From NCBI RefSeq assembly GCF_030345715.1, contig NZ_JAUASX010000007.1:62001-126000 (forward strand): a stretch of 64,000 nucleotides of DNA, read 5' to 3'. The stretch is from Solimonas sp. SE-A11 (GTDB lineage: Bacteria > Pseudomonadota > Gammaproteobacteria > Nevskiales > Nevskiaceae). The notes below the pieces were generated by a model that was given only the letters and a program-made list of their open reading frames with translations, was not told the DNA's origin and searched no databases. The position numbers were made by a program, and so were the translations under genes. Shown one piece after another: positions 50,873-61,317 of the stretch (position 1 is its first letter; the number at the start of each line of letters is the position of its first letter).

Positions 50873-51592
50873 ATGCCCACCCGTATCTCCGGCCGTGCGC
50901 CGGACCAGCTGCGTCCGGTTTCGATCCAGCGCCAGTTCACCCGCCACGCCGAAGGCTCGGTGCTGGTCAGCTTCGGCGACACCCGCGTGCTATGCACCGC
51001 CAGCGTGGAGGAGCGCGGCCCGTCCTGGAAGAAGGATGGCGGCGGCTGGGTCACGGCCGAGTACGGCATGCTGCCCCGCGCCACCCACACCCGCAGCCGC
51101 CGTGAAGCGGCCCAGGGCAAGCAGTCCGGCCGCACCCAGGAAATCCAGCGCCTGATCGGCCGCTCGCTGCGCGCCTGCGTCAACCTGGAAGCCCTGGGCA
51201 ACTACACCGTCACACTGGACTGCGACGTGCTGCAGGCCGACGGTGGTACCCGCACCGCCGCCATCACCGGCGCCTACGTGGCCATGGCCGACGCCATCAA
51301 CGCCATGCTGAAGAAGGGCCAGATCAAGAAGAACCCGCTGTTCGGCCAGGTGGCCGCGGTCTCGGTGGGCATCTCCGGCGGCCAGCCGGTGCTGGACCTG
51401 GATTACGCCGAGGACTCCGGCTGCGAGTGCGACATGAACGTGGTCATGAACGAGGCCGGCCAGTTCATCGAGGTGCAGGGTACCGCCGAGGGCCACGCCT
51501 TCCGCCGCGAGGAGCTCGACGCCCTGCTGGACCTGGCCACGACCGGCATCCGGCAGCTGATCGAGGCACAGCGTCAGGCGCTGGGCGCCTGA
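50873..51592 (+). CDS. rph: Ribonuclease PH
   Basis: A 239-residue phosphate-dependent 3'-5' exoribonuclease that trims tRNA 3' ends. [24 protein letters not shown] near the N-terminus, [37 protein letters not shown] (near 65-100) and [14 protein letters not shown] (near 178) are standard. Full length for the family; the common rph frameshift of E. coli K-12 is absent. First of rph-rdgB-hemW. Confidence 0.97.
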   Translation: MPTRISGRAPDQLRPVSIQRQFTRHAEGSVLVSFGDTRVLCTASVEERGPSWKKDGGGWVTAEYGMLPRATHTRSRREAAQGKQSGRTQEIQRLIGRSLRACVNLEALGNYTVTLDCDVLQADGGTRTAAITGAYVAMADAINAMLKKGQIKKNPLFGQVAAVSVGISGGQPVLDLDYAEDSGCECDMNVVMNEAGQFIEVQGTAEGHAFRREELDALLDLATTGIRQLIEAQRQALGA

Positions 51593-51595
51593 CGC

Positions 51596-51678
51596 CGGGA
51601 ATGGAGAATCGGGAATCGTAAAAGACGCGCTCGCCGCCACATGCGGGTATCCTTATCCCGATTCCCGATTCCCGGCTT
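51596..51678. repeat. GGGAATCGGGAAT inverted element
   Basis: GGGAATGGAGAATCGGGAAT and an inverse run ATTCCCGATTCCCG surround about 45 bases between rph and rdgB. It looks like one more dispersed palindromic repeat; only this copy was noticed. Confidence 0.45.
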
Positions 51679-51683
51679 TTGAC

Positions 51684-52277
51684 ATGCCCACCGAAGTCGT
51701 CCTCGCCAGCCGCAACGCCGGCAAGCTGAAGGAAATGCAGGCGCTGCTGGCGCCGCTGGGCTGGGAACTGCGCCTGGTCACCGACTTCAGCGACGAGGAG
51801 CCGGAGGAATCCGCGCCGACCTTCGTCGAGAACGCGCTGATCAAGGCACGCCACGCCTCGAAGGTCTCGGGCCTGCCGGCCATCGCGGACGACTCCGGCA
51901 TCGAGGTGGATTTCCTCAACGGCCAGCCGGGCGTGCATTCCGCCCGCTATGCCGCCCAGGGCGCTGGCGACCGCGCCAACAACCGCAAGCTGATGGGCGC
52001 GCTGGAAGGCGTGGCCGAGCAGGACCGCGGCGCGCAGTTCGTCTGCGTGATGGTGTTCCTGCGCCATGCCGCCGACCCCACGCCGCTGATCGCCCAGGGC
52101 GCCTGGCGCGGGCGAATCCTGCACGAGCCGCAGGGTGAAGGTGGCTTCGGCTACGACCCGCTGTTCTGGGTGCCGGGCCACGACCGCAGCGCCGCCCAGC
52201 TCGATCCGGCATTGAAGAATCGCGTCTCGCACCGCGCCCAGGCCGCGGCCGAGCTGCTCGACATGCTGAGAGATTGA
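51684..52277 (+). CDS. rdgB: dITP/XTP pyrophosphatase
   Basis: A 197-residue Ham1/RdgB enzyme that removes non-canonical purine nucleotides (dITP, XTP) to the monophosphate. SRNAGKLKEMQ (residues 8-18), FVENALIKARHASKVSGLPAIADDSGIEVD with the catalytic Asp (near 72) and GEGGFGYDPLF (near 150) are all present. Follows rph and overlaps nothing; hemW starts five bases after. Confidence 0.97.
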   Translation: MPTEVVLASRNAGKLKEMQALLAPLGWELRLVTDFSDEEPEESAPTFVENALIKARHASKVSGLPAIADDSGIEVDFLNGQPGVHSARYAAQGAGDRANNRKLMGALEGVAEQDRGAQFVCVMVFLRHAADPTPLIAQGAWRGRILHEPQGEGGFGYDPLFWVPGHDRSAAQLDPALKNRVSHRAQAAAELLDMLRD

Positions 52278-52281
52278 CTGA

Positions 52282-53532
52282 ATGAACTCCGGTGCCGCCA
52301 TCCCTGGCGCGACCTCGGATCCCGATCTACCCCCGGCCCGCACATCCATGTGCGGGCGATCGCCGGGCCAGACTGCCATTCAAGGCAGTCTGGCTATTCC
52401 GGCGATCCCCCTATCGCTGTACCTGCACTTCCCCTGGTGCGTCCAGAAGTGCCCCTACTGCGACTTCAACTCCCACGCCCTGCGCGGGGAAGCGCCGGAA
52501 GACGCCTACGTCGAGGCCCTGGTCCGCGACCTGGAGCATGAACTGGGCGAGCCGGAGCAACGCCCGCTGGTCTCGATCTTCATGGGCGGCGGCACTCCCA
52601 GCCTGTTTTCCGGCCGCGCCATCGGCCGCGTGCTGGAGGCCGTGTCGAAACGGCTGGCCTTTGCCCCGGACATCGAGATCACGCTGGAGGCCAACCCCGG
52701 CACCGCCGACGCCTCGCATTTCCGCGGCTACCGCGCGGCGGGGATCAACCGCCTGTCCATCGGCGTGCAGAGCCTGGATGCGGCGCAACTCAAGAAGCTG
52801 GGGCGCATCCACGATCCCGGCCAGGCGGTGGAGGCGCTGCGGCTGGCACGCGACGCCGGCTTCGACAACGTGAACCTGGACCTGATGTTCGCCCTGCCAC
52901 AGCAAGCCGAGGCCCAGGCCCTGGCCGACCTGGACGGCGTGCTGGCGCTGCAGCCGGAGCATGTCTCCTGGTACCAGCTCACGCTGGAACCCAACACCGA
53001 GTTCGCCGCCCGCCCCCCGCCCCTGCCGGACGATGACGCCGTGGCGGCAATGTTCGACGCCGGCCAAGCACGCCTGGCCGACGCCGGCTACGCTCAGTAC
53101 GAGGTTTCGGCCTATGCACGCCCCGGCCGGCGTGCCCGCCACAACCTCAACTACTGGGAATTCGGCGACTACCTGGGTATCGGCGCCGGCGCCCACGGCA
53201 AGCGCAGCGGGCCGGCGGGAGTCGCTCGCCGGGCACGCCACAAGCATCCCAAGCGCTACCAGGAGCACGCCGGGACGGAAGCCGCCGTGCAGGAGCAACG
53301 CCTGCTGTCCGCCGAGGAGATGCCGGTGGAGTTCATGCTCAATGTGCTGCGCTTGAACGCCGGCGTGCCGGCCAGCCTCTGGGAGGCACGCACCGGCCTG
53401 CCCCTGTCGGCGCTGAACGCGCCCATGGCCGAGGCCCGGCGCCTGGGCCTGATGGACCCGGACCCGGCCCTGCTGCGGCCGACGGCGCTGGGGCACCGGC
53501 ATTTGAACCGGCTGCTGGAACTGTTCCTCTAA
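52282..53532 (+). CDS. hemW: Radical SAM heme chaperone HemW
   Basis: A 416-residue radical SAM protein with the [4Fe-4S] motif CVQKCPYCDF (near 54-62) and the HemW/HemN-like GGGTPSLF (near 105) and SIGVQS (near 162). HemW binds heme and delivers it to respiratory enzymes; it is not a coproporphyrinogen oxidase. The first 44 residues before LSLYLHFPW are long for the family and are coded by a palindromic repeat (52337-52407). ATG 52282 or ATG 52348 may start. Confidence 0.93.
   Translation: MNSGAAIPGATSDPDLPPARTSMCGRSPGQTAIQGSLAIPAIPLSLYLHFPWCVQKCPYCDFNSHALRGEAPEDAYVEALVRDLEHELGEPEQRPLVSIFMGGGTPSLFSGRAIGRVLEAVSKRLAFAPDIEITLEANPGTADASHFRGYRAAGINRLSIGVQSLDAAQLKKLGRIHDPGQAVEALRLARDAGFDNVNLDLMFALPQQAEAQALADLDGVLALQPEHVSWYQLTLEPNTEFAARPPPLPDDDAVAAMFDAGQARLADAGYAQYEVSAYARPGRRARHNLNYWEFGDYLGIGAGAHGKRSGPAGVARRARHKHPKRYQEHAGTEAAVQEQRLLSAEEMPVEFMLNVLRLNAGVPASLWEARTGLPLSALNAPMAEARRLGLMDPDPALLRPTALGHRHLNRLLELFL
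52337..52407. repeat. Nested palindromes in the hemW 5' coding region
   Basis: CCCGCACAT-CC-ATGTGCGGG (52337-52356), then CCAGACTGCC-ATTCAA-GGCAGTCTGG (52368-52393) inside an outer CGATCGCCGG/CCGGCGATC pair (52357-52366 and 52399-52407). All three stems are near perfect. It lies within the first 42 codons of hemW and contains a possible start ATG at 52348. Confidence 0.65.
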
Positions 53533-53564
53533 GTCAGCTCGGATAAGGAAGGTCGGAGGCCGCC

Positions 53565-53750
53565 ATGCTCGAAGAAGCCATCGTCACCTGCCCATGCTGC
53601 TGGGAAGAAATCGTCCTCGAGATCGATCTCTCCGGCGGATCAGCGGTTTACACCGAGGATTGCTCGGTCTGCTGCCGGCCGATGACGGTGCGGGTCACGG
53701 TGGACGAGGAGGGCGGCTTCGAGGTGGGAGTGGAATCCGAGGAGGGCTGA
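53565..53750 (+). CDS. CPXCG-motif cysteine-rich protein
   Basis: A 61-residue protein with CPCC (residues 9-12) and CSVCCRP (33-39), forming a rubredoxin/zinc-ribbon-like site, and an acidic C-terminus. This matches the small CPXCG cysteine-rich family of gammaproteobacteria. Function unknown. Downstream of hemW. Confidence 0.85.
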   Translation: MLEEAIVTCPCCWEEIVLEIDLSGGSAVYTEDCSVCCRPMTVRVTVDEEGGFEVGVESEEG

Positions 53751-53834
53751 AGGGCCGATTCTGTGGATAAGCTTGCCTCCACCGGCCCTTCCCTTTACAC
53801 TGCGCGCCCTTTTAGTTTTGCCGGAAGCTGTGTC

Positions 53835-54080
53835 ATGAAAGAAGGCATCCACCCCGAATACCGCCCGGTCGTGTTCCGCGACTCCTCCATCGGTCAGAAC
53901 TTCATCATCCGTTCGACCGTGAAGACCAAGGACAAGATCACCGTCGACGGCCAGGAGTATCCCCTGGTGAACCTGGATACCTCCAGCGCCTCGCACCCGC
54001 ACTACACGGGCAAGCAGAAGGTGGTGGACACCGGCGGTCGCGTGGGCAAGTTCAACGCCCGCTACGCGCGCAAGGCCTGA
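53835..54080 (+). CDS. rpmE2: Ribosomal protein L31, type B (zinc-independent)
   Basis: An 81-residue L31 of the type B class: it lacks the zinc-binding cysteines of type A L31. MKEGIHPEYRPVVFRDSS and the ASHPHYTGKQ and FNARYARK segments are diagnostic. Type B L31 is often induced when zinc is scarce, by Zur in many bacteria, but no Zur box is evident here. Terminator follows. Confidence 0.95.
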   Translation: MKEGIHPEYRPVVFRDSSIGQNFIIRSTVKTKDKITVDGQEYPLVNLDTSSASHPHYTGKQKVVDTGGRVGKFNARYARKA

Positions 54081-54096
54081 GCCGCATCGGCTTCAA

Positions 54097-54128
54097 GCAA
54101 GGCCGCCCTCTGGGCGGCCTTGCTGTTT
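54097..54128 (+). terminator. Rho-independent terminator of rpmE2
   Basis: GCAAGGCCGCC-CTCT-GGGCGGCCTTGC, followed by TGTTTGT. The stem of 11 pairs is strong; the T-run is short. Confidence 0.8.
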
Positions 54129-54238
54129 GTATCGAGCAGCAACCCACGGCAGCTGAACCCTGCCGGGCTAAACCGTTGTTCCGGCCAGGTTCCAGCCGCC
54201 GTTCCCCCACGCGTATCCAGGCAGAAGGCACTGCGCGC

Positions 54239-55498
<1,260 letters not shown>

Positions 55499-55588
55499 GG
55501 AAGACTCGTCACCAGGGAAACTCTGGGGAAGCGCGTGCCGGCACGGTTCTCGCTTCAGGATTCGCCACAAAAAGATTGCGGAGCAAGC

Positions 55589-56884
55589 ATGAGCGACGTC
55601 AGCTACAGTCTGGTCAATAACGCCACCGGTGAGAAAACCGATCTTCCGGCCATCGGCGGCACCCTCGGCCCGGTCGGCCTCGACGTGGGCAAGGTCTACG
55701 ACAAGCTGGACGTCTTCACCTACGACCCCGGCTTCAGTTCCACCTGCTCGACCAAGTCGGCCATCACCTACATCGACGGTGACAAGGGCGTGCTGCTGTA
55801 CCGCGGCTACCCGGTGGCCCAGCTGGCCGAGCACTGCAACTTCATCGAGGTGGCCTACCTGATCCTGAACGGCGAACTGCCGAACAAGGAACAGCTCGCG
55901 GCGTTCGACATGAACATCCGCAAGCACACCATGATCAACGAGAACCTCAAGGGGTTCTTCGGCGGCTTCAACTACGACGCCCACCCGATGGCCATGCTGA
56001 CCGGCATCGTCGGCTCGCTGTCCGCGTTCTACCACGACACCACCAACAACAAGGATGCGCGGCACCGCGAGATCTTCGCGCACCGCATGATCGCCAAGAT
56101 CCCGACGATCGCCGCCGCCGCCTACAAGAAGTATTACGGCCAGCCGTTCGTCTACCCGCAGAACCACCTGGACTACTGCAGCAACCTGCTGCATATGATG
56201 TTCGCCGTGCCGGCCGAGCCGTACCACGTCGATCCGGTCGCCGCCAAGGCACTGGACGTGCTGTTCATCCTGCACGCCGACCATGAGCAGAACGCCTCCA
56301 CCTCCACGGTGCGCATGGCCGGCTCCACCGGCACCAACCCCTACGCCGCGATCGCCTCGGGCATCGCCGCGCTGTGGGGCCCCGCCCACGGCGGCGCCAA
56401 CGAGGCCGTGCTGAAGATGCTGGAGGAGATCGGCGACGTGAAGAACGTGCCGGCCTTCATGGCCAAGGTCAAGGACAAGGCCTCGGGCGTGCGCCTGATG
56501 GGCTTCGGCCACCGCGTGTACAAGAACTTCGACCCGCGCGCCACGATCATCCGCGAGCAGTGCCACAAGGTGCTCAAGCATCTGGGCAAGGACAGCGACC
56601 CGCAACTGGAACTGGCAATGAAGCTGGAAGAGATCGCCCTGTCGGACGACTACTTCAAGGCCCGCGCGCTGTACCCGAACGTGGATTTCTACTCGGGCAT
56701 CATCTACAAGGCCCTGGGCATCCCGGTGAACATGTTCACGCCGATGTTCGCCATCGCGCGCACGGTCGGCTGGGTGGCCCACTGGATCGAGATGGTGGCG
56801 GATCCGTCGATGCGCATCGCCCGTCCGCGCCAGGTCTACACCGGCGCCGGCGACCGCAATGTCACTCCGATCGCCAACCGCTAA
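55589..56884 (+). CDS. gltA: Citrate synthase
   Basis: A 431-residue type II (hexameric) citrate synthase. [14 protein letters not shown] (near 70), [15 protein letters not shown] (near 268), [14 protein letters not shown] (near 305, catalytic His) and [17 protein letters not shown] (near 365, catalytic Asp) are standard. NADH inhibition typical of this type is expected but unproven. ATG at 55589; upstream codons lack conservation. Confidence 0.97.
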   Translation: MSDVSYSLVNNATGEKTDLPAIGGTLGPVGLDVGKVYDKLDVFTYDPGFSSTCSTKSAITYIDGDKGVLLYRGYPVAQLAEHCNFIEVAYLILNGELPNKEQLAAFDMNIRKHTMINENLKGFFGGFNYDAHPMAMLTGIVGSLSAFYHDTTNNKDARHREIFAHRMIAKIPTIAAAAYKKYYGQPFVYPQNHLDYCSNLLHMMFAVPAEPYHVDPVAAKALDVLFILHADHEQNASTSTVRMAGSTGTNPYAAIASGIAALWGPAHGGANEAVLKMLEEIGDVKNVPAFMAKVKDKASGVRLMGFGHRVYKNFDPRATIIREQCHKVLKHLGKDSDPQLELAMKLEEIALSDDYFKARALYPNVDFYSGIIYKALGIPVNMFTPMFAIARTVGWVAHWIEMVADPSMRIARPRQVYTGAGDRNVTPIANR

Positions 56885-56929
56885 AGGATACGAATAGGCC
56901 TACTGCGCATCCCTTGGCCGGCTGAAGGA

Positions 56930-56962
56930 AAAAGCCCTCCGAAAGGAGGGCTTTTCGTTTTT
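56930..56962. terminator. Bidirectional rho-independent terminator
   Basis: AAAAGCCCTCC-GAA-AGGAGGGCTTTT, followed by CGTTTTT. Serves gltA and the convergent gene ending at 56989. Confidence 0.9.
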
Positions 56963-56988
56963 GCGCCTCTGCGCTTTCGTTGAGGAAG

Positions 56989-57576
56989 TCAGGCTGCCTG
57001 CTGCGTGGCGATCAGTTTCTCCACCTGCCTCGGATCCAGGCGCCGGAACGGCTGGTTCTCCACCGGACTCAGCGGCGCGCGGCGCTGCTCGTTCTCGGAG
57101 AACACCGCCAGATCCACGCCCACCCCTTCCACCTCGAAGCAGGCCAGCGGGATGCGCTGCTCCTTGCCGTCCGGATAGCGATAGCGGCGCTCGTCCTGGT
57201 CGAAATCGATGCCGCGGTCGTGCAGGTAGATGTCGATGGCCTCCGGCTTGTCGGCAAAGGCATGCAGCTGCAGGCGGTGGGCCTCGGTGATGGCTCCGCT
57301 GACGGCACCGCCGACCAGGCGTGGCGAGAACTCGGCCAGCTGGCGCATTACGCGCAGCGCGGTGCGGCGCATGCGCCGCAGGCGGTCGTGATAGGCGTCG
57401 CCGCCGAAGAGCCGCTGGTATTCGATCACCGCCTGCTGCACCTGGGCATTGTCCGGCAGACCGGAGCGCGCCGGCAGGCCGAGGCGTTCGGCCGCCTTCT
57501 GCTTGGCCGAACGGTAGTCGGTCACCTGCTCTTCGCAGATGATCCGCGCGGCTTCCTGCACGATGCTGTATTGCAC
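56989..57576 (-). CDS. Nucleotidyltransferase-like protein downstream of mrcA
   Basis: A 195-residue protein from GTG 57576; upstream codons in this frame overlap the PBP1A gene and are not coding. Helical N-terminus (QYSIVQEAARIICEEQVTDY), then LVGGAVSGAITEAHRLQLHAFADKPEAIDIYLHDRGI, which resembles the core of small nucleotidyltransferase-fold proteins. Family function unknown. It follows mrcA by 37 bases. Confidence 0.7.
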   Translation of the reverse strand: MQYSIVQEAARIICEEQVTDYRSAKQKAAERLGLPARSGLPDNAQVQQAVIEYQRLFGGDAYHDRLRRMRRTALRVMRQLAEFSPRLVGGAVSGAITEAHRLQLHAFADKPEAIDIYLHDRGIDFDQDERRYRYPDGKEQRIPLACFEVEGVGVDLAVFSENEQRRAPLSPVENQPFRRLDPRQVEKLIATQQAA

Positions 57577-57613
57577 GGCGACACCCCTGGCCCGGTGACG
57601 GGCGACGATAGCC

Positions 57614-60016
57614 TCAAAACAGCTCTTCCACCCCTCCGGAGGACGAACGGCCCTCTTCATCCGCGGCCGGAGCATCGGCCGCCTCGGGGATGCGGTCCTG
57701 GGGCACGACCTCGAACACGGCGTCTGCCTCATCCCCGGCAAGCTTGCCACTGCGGCGGTCGATGCGCACGCTGACCAGGCCCGAGGGCCGCGGCAGCATG
57801 CCCTGCGGCACGTCCTTGAGGGCGACCCGCATGAAGTCCATCCACATCGGCAGCGCGGCACGGCCGCCGACCTCGCCCTTGCCCAGCGGGCCGGGCTGGT
57901 CGCGGCCGACCCAGGCGGTGGCCACCAGGGTCTTCTGGTAGCCGTTGAACCAGGCGTCGGTCTCGTCGTTGGTGGTGCCGGTCTTGCCGGCCAGGTCGTT
58001 GCGCCCCAGCTCGTTGAGCTTGGCGGCGGTGCCGCGCACGGTCACGTCGTGCAGGATGTCGGTGATCATCCAGACGGTCTGGGCATCGACCACGCGCGGC
58101 GCCCCATTCTCCGGGATATCGGGCGGCGGGGCTTCGTTTTCGTTGGCAGAAGGGTCGTCGGCCGCCTCTTCCGGCGGCGGCGGCAACTGCTCGCATTCGA
58201 AGCAGGCGATCTTCGGCTGGGCCTTGAACAGCAGCTTGCCGGCGCCGTCACGGATGCTGTCGATGAAATGCGGCTCGACCAGGTAGCCGCCATTGGCCAG
58301 CGTGGTGAACCCGCGCGCCATCTCCAGGGGCGTGAAATCGCCGGTACCCAGGGACATGGTCAGGTTGCGCGGCATGTGGTCCTTGGGCAGGCCGAAGCGC
58401 GCAATGTAGTCACGGGCATAGTCGACGCCGATCGCTTCGAGCACGCGGATCGACACCAGGTTGCGCGACTGCACCAGGGCCTCGCGCAGGGTCATGGGCC
58501 CCTTGAAGTCGCCGCCGTAGTTTTCCGGGCGCCAGTCCTTCTGGCCGCGGACGCTGAAGACCACCGGCGCGTCCAGGAAGATCGAGGCCGGGGTATAGCC
58601 CCGTGCCATGGCCGCCGCGTAGAGGAAGGGCTTGAAGCCCGAACCGGCCTGGCGCCGCGCCTGGGTCACGCGGTTGAACTTGCCCTGGAAGAAGTCGTAG
58701 CCGCCCACCAGGGCGACGATCGAGCCATCCCGTGGGTCCAGCGCCACCAGCGCGCCCTGGGCCTGGGGCAGCTGGCCCAGCACCCACTCCCGCCCCTCCT
58801 TGCCGCCCGCGCGGATGCGCAGCACGTCGCCCACCGCCGGCGCTCGCTTGGCGCTGAAGGCGGCCCATTTGAAATGCTGCGGCTCCAGGTCCACGTCGCC
58901 TTCGCGGGCGCGCAGGGTCAGCTTCTGGGGGGTATAGGACAGCACCACCACCGGCAGCAGGCCAGTGACCTGCGGCCGGGCATCGAGGGCATCCACCAGC
59001 TTCTGCTCCTCGCCGGGGGCGAGCAGTGCCGGATCGATCTTGGCCTCCGGGCCGCGCCAGCCATGGCGCTCGCTGTAGTCGTCCAGCGCCTTGCGCAGGG
59101 CGGCGTTGGCGGCCAGCTGGCGCCGGGAATCGATCGTGGTGGTCACGATGAAACCCTGGGTGTAGGCCGCCTCCTCGCCGTAGCGGGCCAGGATGTCCTG
59201 CCGCACCATCTCGGCGACGTAGTAGGCATCCACCTCGGCCTTGGCCCGATAGGGCTTGACCACCAGCGGCTCCTGCGCCGCCGCCTTGAACTCCTCGGCG
59301 GAGATGTAGCCCAGCTGGTGCATGCGGCGCAGCACGTAGTTGCGCCGCTCCTTGGCACGCTCGGGGTTCGCAATCGGGTTGTCGCGCGACGGAGCCTTCG
59401 GCAGGCCGGCGATGACCGCCGCCTCCGAAAGCTTCAAGTCATTGATATTTTTTCCAAAATAGATCAGGGCCGCGGCACCGACGCCGTAGGCGCGCTCGCC
59501 CAGGTAGATCTTGTTGAGATAGAGCTCGAGGATTTCCTCCTTCTTCAGCTCCTTCTCGATGTTCAGTGCCAGCAGGATTTCCTTGAACTTGCGTCCATAG
59601 GTGCGCTCGCTGGACAGGAAGACGTTGCGGGCCAGCTGCATGGTGATGGTGCTGCCGCCCTGGGACTTCTGGCCGGTCACGGCCAGCGCGAAGGCGGCTC
59701 GCGCCAGGCCCATCCAGTCCACGCCGGGATGGTCGAAGAAGCGGTCGTCCTCGGCCGCCAGGAAGGCCTGCACCACGCGCGGCGGAAACTCGTTGTACTT
59801 GAGCAGGGCGCGGCGCTCGGCGCCGAATTCGCCCAGCAGCTTGCCGTCTGCCGAATAAATCTTCAGAGGCAAGGCCAGCTGCAGCTCGCGCAGGCTCTGG
59901 ACCGAAGGCAGTTCCGGCTCGAAATACGCCCGGGCGACCAGGAAGCCGCCCCAGAGCGCCAGGACGCCAGCCACCAGCAAGCCCGCCAGGACCGACAGCA
60001 ACAGCTTCCACTTCAT
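57614..60016 (-). CDS. mrcA: Penicillin-binding protein 1A
   Basis: A bifunctional peptidoglycan synthase of 800 residues. N-terminal membrane anchor (5-30), glycosyltransferase GT51 domain with catalytic Glu near 89 (AAEDDRFFDHPG), ODD-type inserts, then transpeptidase motifs SGFK (near 459), SRN (near 515) and KTGT (near 678). The C-terminal extension is acidic and Pro-rich. Divergent from pilM, the classical arrangement in Pseudomonas and Xanthomonas. Gene name mrcA or ponA. Confidence 0.96.
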   Translation of the reverse strand: MKWKLLLSVLAGLLVAGVLALWGGFLVARAYFEPELPSVQSLRELQLALPLKIYSADGKLLGEFGAERRALLKYNEFPPRVVQAFLAAEDDRFFDHPGVDWMGLARAAFALAVTGQKSQGGSTITMQLARNVFLSSERTYGRKFKEILLALNIEKELKKEEILELYLNKIYLGERAYGVGAAALIYFGKNINDLKLSEAAVIAGLPKAPSRDNPIANPERAKERRNYVLRRMHQLGYISAEEFKAAAQEPLVVKPYRAKAEVDAYYVAEMVRQDILARYGEEAAYTQGFIVTTTIDSRRQLAANAALRKALDDYSERHGWRGPEAKIDPALLAPGEEQKLVDALDARPQVTGLLPVVVLSYTPQKLTLRAREGDVDLEPQHFKWAAFSAKRAPAVGDVLRIRAGGKEGREWVLGQLPQAQGALVALDPRDGSIVALVGGYDFFQGKFNRVTQARRQAGSGFKPFLYAAAMARGYTPASIFLDAPVVFSVRGQKDWRPENYGGDFKGPMTLREALVQSRNLVSIRVLEAIGVDYARDYIARFGLPKDHMPRNLTMSLGTGDFTPLEMARGFTTLANGGYLVEPHFIDSIRDGAGKLLFKAQPKIACFECEQLPPPPEEAADDPSANENEAPPPDIPENGAPRVVDAQTVWMITDILHDVTVRGTAAKLNELGRNDLAGKTGTTNDETDAWFNGYQKTLVATAWVGRDQPGPLGKGEVGGRAALPMWMDFMRVALKDVPQGMLPRPSGLVSVRIDRRSGKLAGDEADAVFEVVPQDRIPEAADAPAADEEGRSSSGGVEELF

Positions 60017-60075
60017 TGAATCCCTACCTTCGGGGGTGCCAAAAACCTACAGAAATGCATTCCAGCTTATGAAGC

Positions 60076-60088
60076 ACTATCAGATAGT
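60076..60088. promoter_or_regulatory. Palindrome ACTATC-A-GATAGT
   Basis: A perfect 13-base inverted repeat in the mrcA-pilM intergenic region, 19 bases upstream of the pilM -35. Could bind a regulator of either promoter. Confidence 0.3.
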
Positions 60089-60106
60089 TGGAGCCACTAC
60101 TTATAG

Positions 60107-60134
60107 TTGCATCGCAGAATGTTTGCGTTATAGT
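60107..60134 (+). promoter_or_regulatory. Sigma-70-like promoter of pilMNOPQ
   Basis: TTGCAT, 16 bases, TATAGT. It lies about 95 bases before the pilM ATG. Confidence 0.6.
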
Positions 60135-60161
60135 AAGGCTCAATGCGGGAGGAGTCACCAC

Positions 60162-60206
60162 GATTCCTGCAAGGGAATTCGACACGATTCCCGCTGGGGG
60201 AATGTC
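60162..60206 (+). promoter_or_regulatory. Two tandem TTCC-GGAA palindromes in pilM leader
   Basis: GATTCCTGCAAGGGAATTC (60162-60180) and GATTCCCGCTGGGGGAATG (60186-60204), centres about 24 bases apart, both with ACGATTCC at the left and GGGAAT at the right. They follow the promoter and precede the pilM start, so they may act in the 5' leader RNA or as a repressor site. Confidence 0.4.
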
Positions 60207-60228
60207 AACGCGAGTCTGGTGAGGCGAT

Positions 60229-61317
60229 ATGTCCATAGTGCAATCGCTGTTAGGCGGGGGAGAGCAGGCGCTCATCGGTCTGGATATCAGTTCCAGTGCC
60301 GTGAAGTTGCTTGAGCTGTCGCGCAGGGGCGAAAAATTCCACGTAGAAACCTACGCGGTTGAGCCGTTGCCGGCCAATGCCGTCGCGGACAAGCAGATCT
60401 CCGATCCGAAGATCGTCGGAGAGGCCGTCATGCGCGCGCTCAGCCGCGCCGGCACCCGCACCAAGAACGCGGCCGTGGCCGTGGCCGGGGCCTCCGTCAT
60501 CACCAAGGTCATCCAGCTCCCCAAGGGCCTGTCGGAAGACGACATGGAGGAGCAGATCAAGGTCGAGGCCGACCAGTACATTCCCTATCCCATCGAGGAA
60601 GTCAGCATCGACTTCGAAGTGATCGGCGATAGCGAAAAGGCCAAGGACAACGTCGACGTGCTGCTCGCGGCCTGCCGCAAGGAGCAGGTCGAGCAGCGCG
60701 CTGCCGCGCTGGAGATCGCCGGACTCAAGCCGACGATCGTGGACATCGAAAGCTACGCACTCGAAAACGCCTGCCAGTTCCTGCAGCACCAGATGCCGGA
60801 CCGCGGCGTGCGCCGCACCATCGCCGTGGTGGACGTGGGCGCGACCACCACTTCCGTGCTGATCCTCCACGATCTCAAGACCGTCTACACCCGCGACCAG
60901 AGCTTCGGCGGCCGCCAGCTCACCGAAGACATCATGCGCCACTACGGCATGAGCCTCGATGAAGCCGGCAAAGCCAAGAAATTCGGCAATCTGCCGGATG
61001 ACTACCAGACCGAGGTGCTGACGCATTTCATCAGCGACATGGCGCAGCAGATCGACCGCTCACTGCAGTTCTTCTTCTCCGCCGCCTCGCAGTACAACAC
61101 CATCGACCAGATCATCCTCGCCGGCGGCTCCGCCCACATCGCGGGCATCGATGCCGCGATCCAGGATCGCCTGCGCATCCCGACCGTGGTCGCCAAGCCC
61201 TTCGCCGGCATGAGCGTGTCCTCCAAGGCCAAGCCGGCCGTGCTGGCCAAGGAAGAAGCCTCGCTGCTGATCGCCTGTGGCCTCGCCTACCGCGCGTTCG
61301 ACGGAGAGGTCAAATGA
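60229..61317 (+). CDS. pilM: Type IV pilus inner-membrane platform protein PilM
   Basis: A 362-residue cytoplasmic actin-like ATPase that binds the N-terminus of PilN and links the alignment complex to the assembly motors. ALIGLDISSSAVKLLEL (near 14), KVIQLPKGLSEDDMEEQI (near 90), VVDVGATTTSVLILH (near 202) and ILAGGSAHIAGI (near 297) match. Followed by pilN with a four-base overlap. Confidence 0.96.
   Translation: MSIVQSLLGGGEQALIGLDISSSAVKLLELSRRGEKFHVETYAVEPLPANAVADKQISDPKIVGEAVMRALSRAGTRTKNAAVAVAGASVITKVIQLPKGLSEDDMEEQIKVEADQYIPYPIEEVSIDFEVIGDSEKAKDNVDVLLAACRKEQVEQRAAALEIAGLKPTIVDIESYALENACQFLQHQMPDRGVRRTIAVVDVGATTTSVLILHDLKTVYTRDQSFGGRQLTEDIMRHYGMSLDEAGKAKKFGNLPDDYQTEVLTHFISDMAQQIDRSLQFFFSAASQYNTIDQIILAGGSAHIAGIDAAIQDRLRIPTVVAKPFAGMSVSSKAKPAVLAKEEASLLIACGLAYRAFDGEVK

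Noticed and set aside
53763-53834. Extended N-terminus of L31
   Set aside because: Frame reads upstream to 53763 but L31 type B starts MKEGIHPEYRPV; the ATG at 53835 matches the family.
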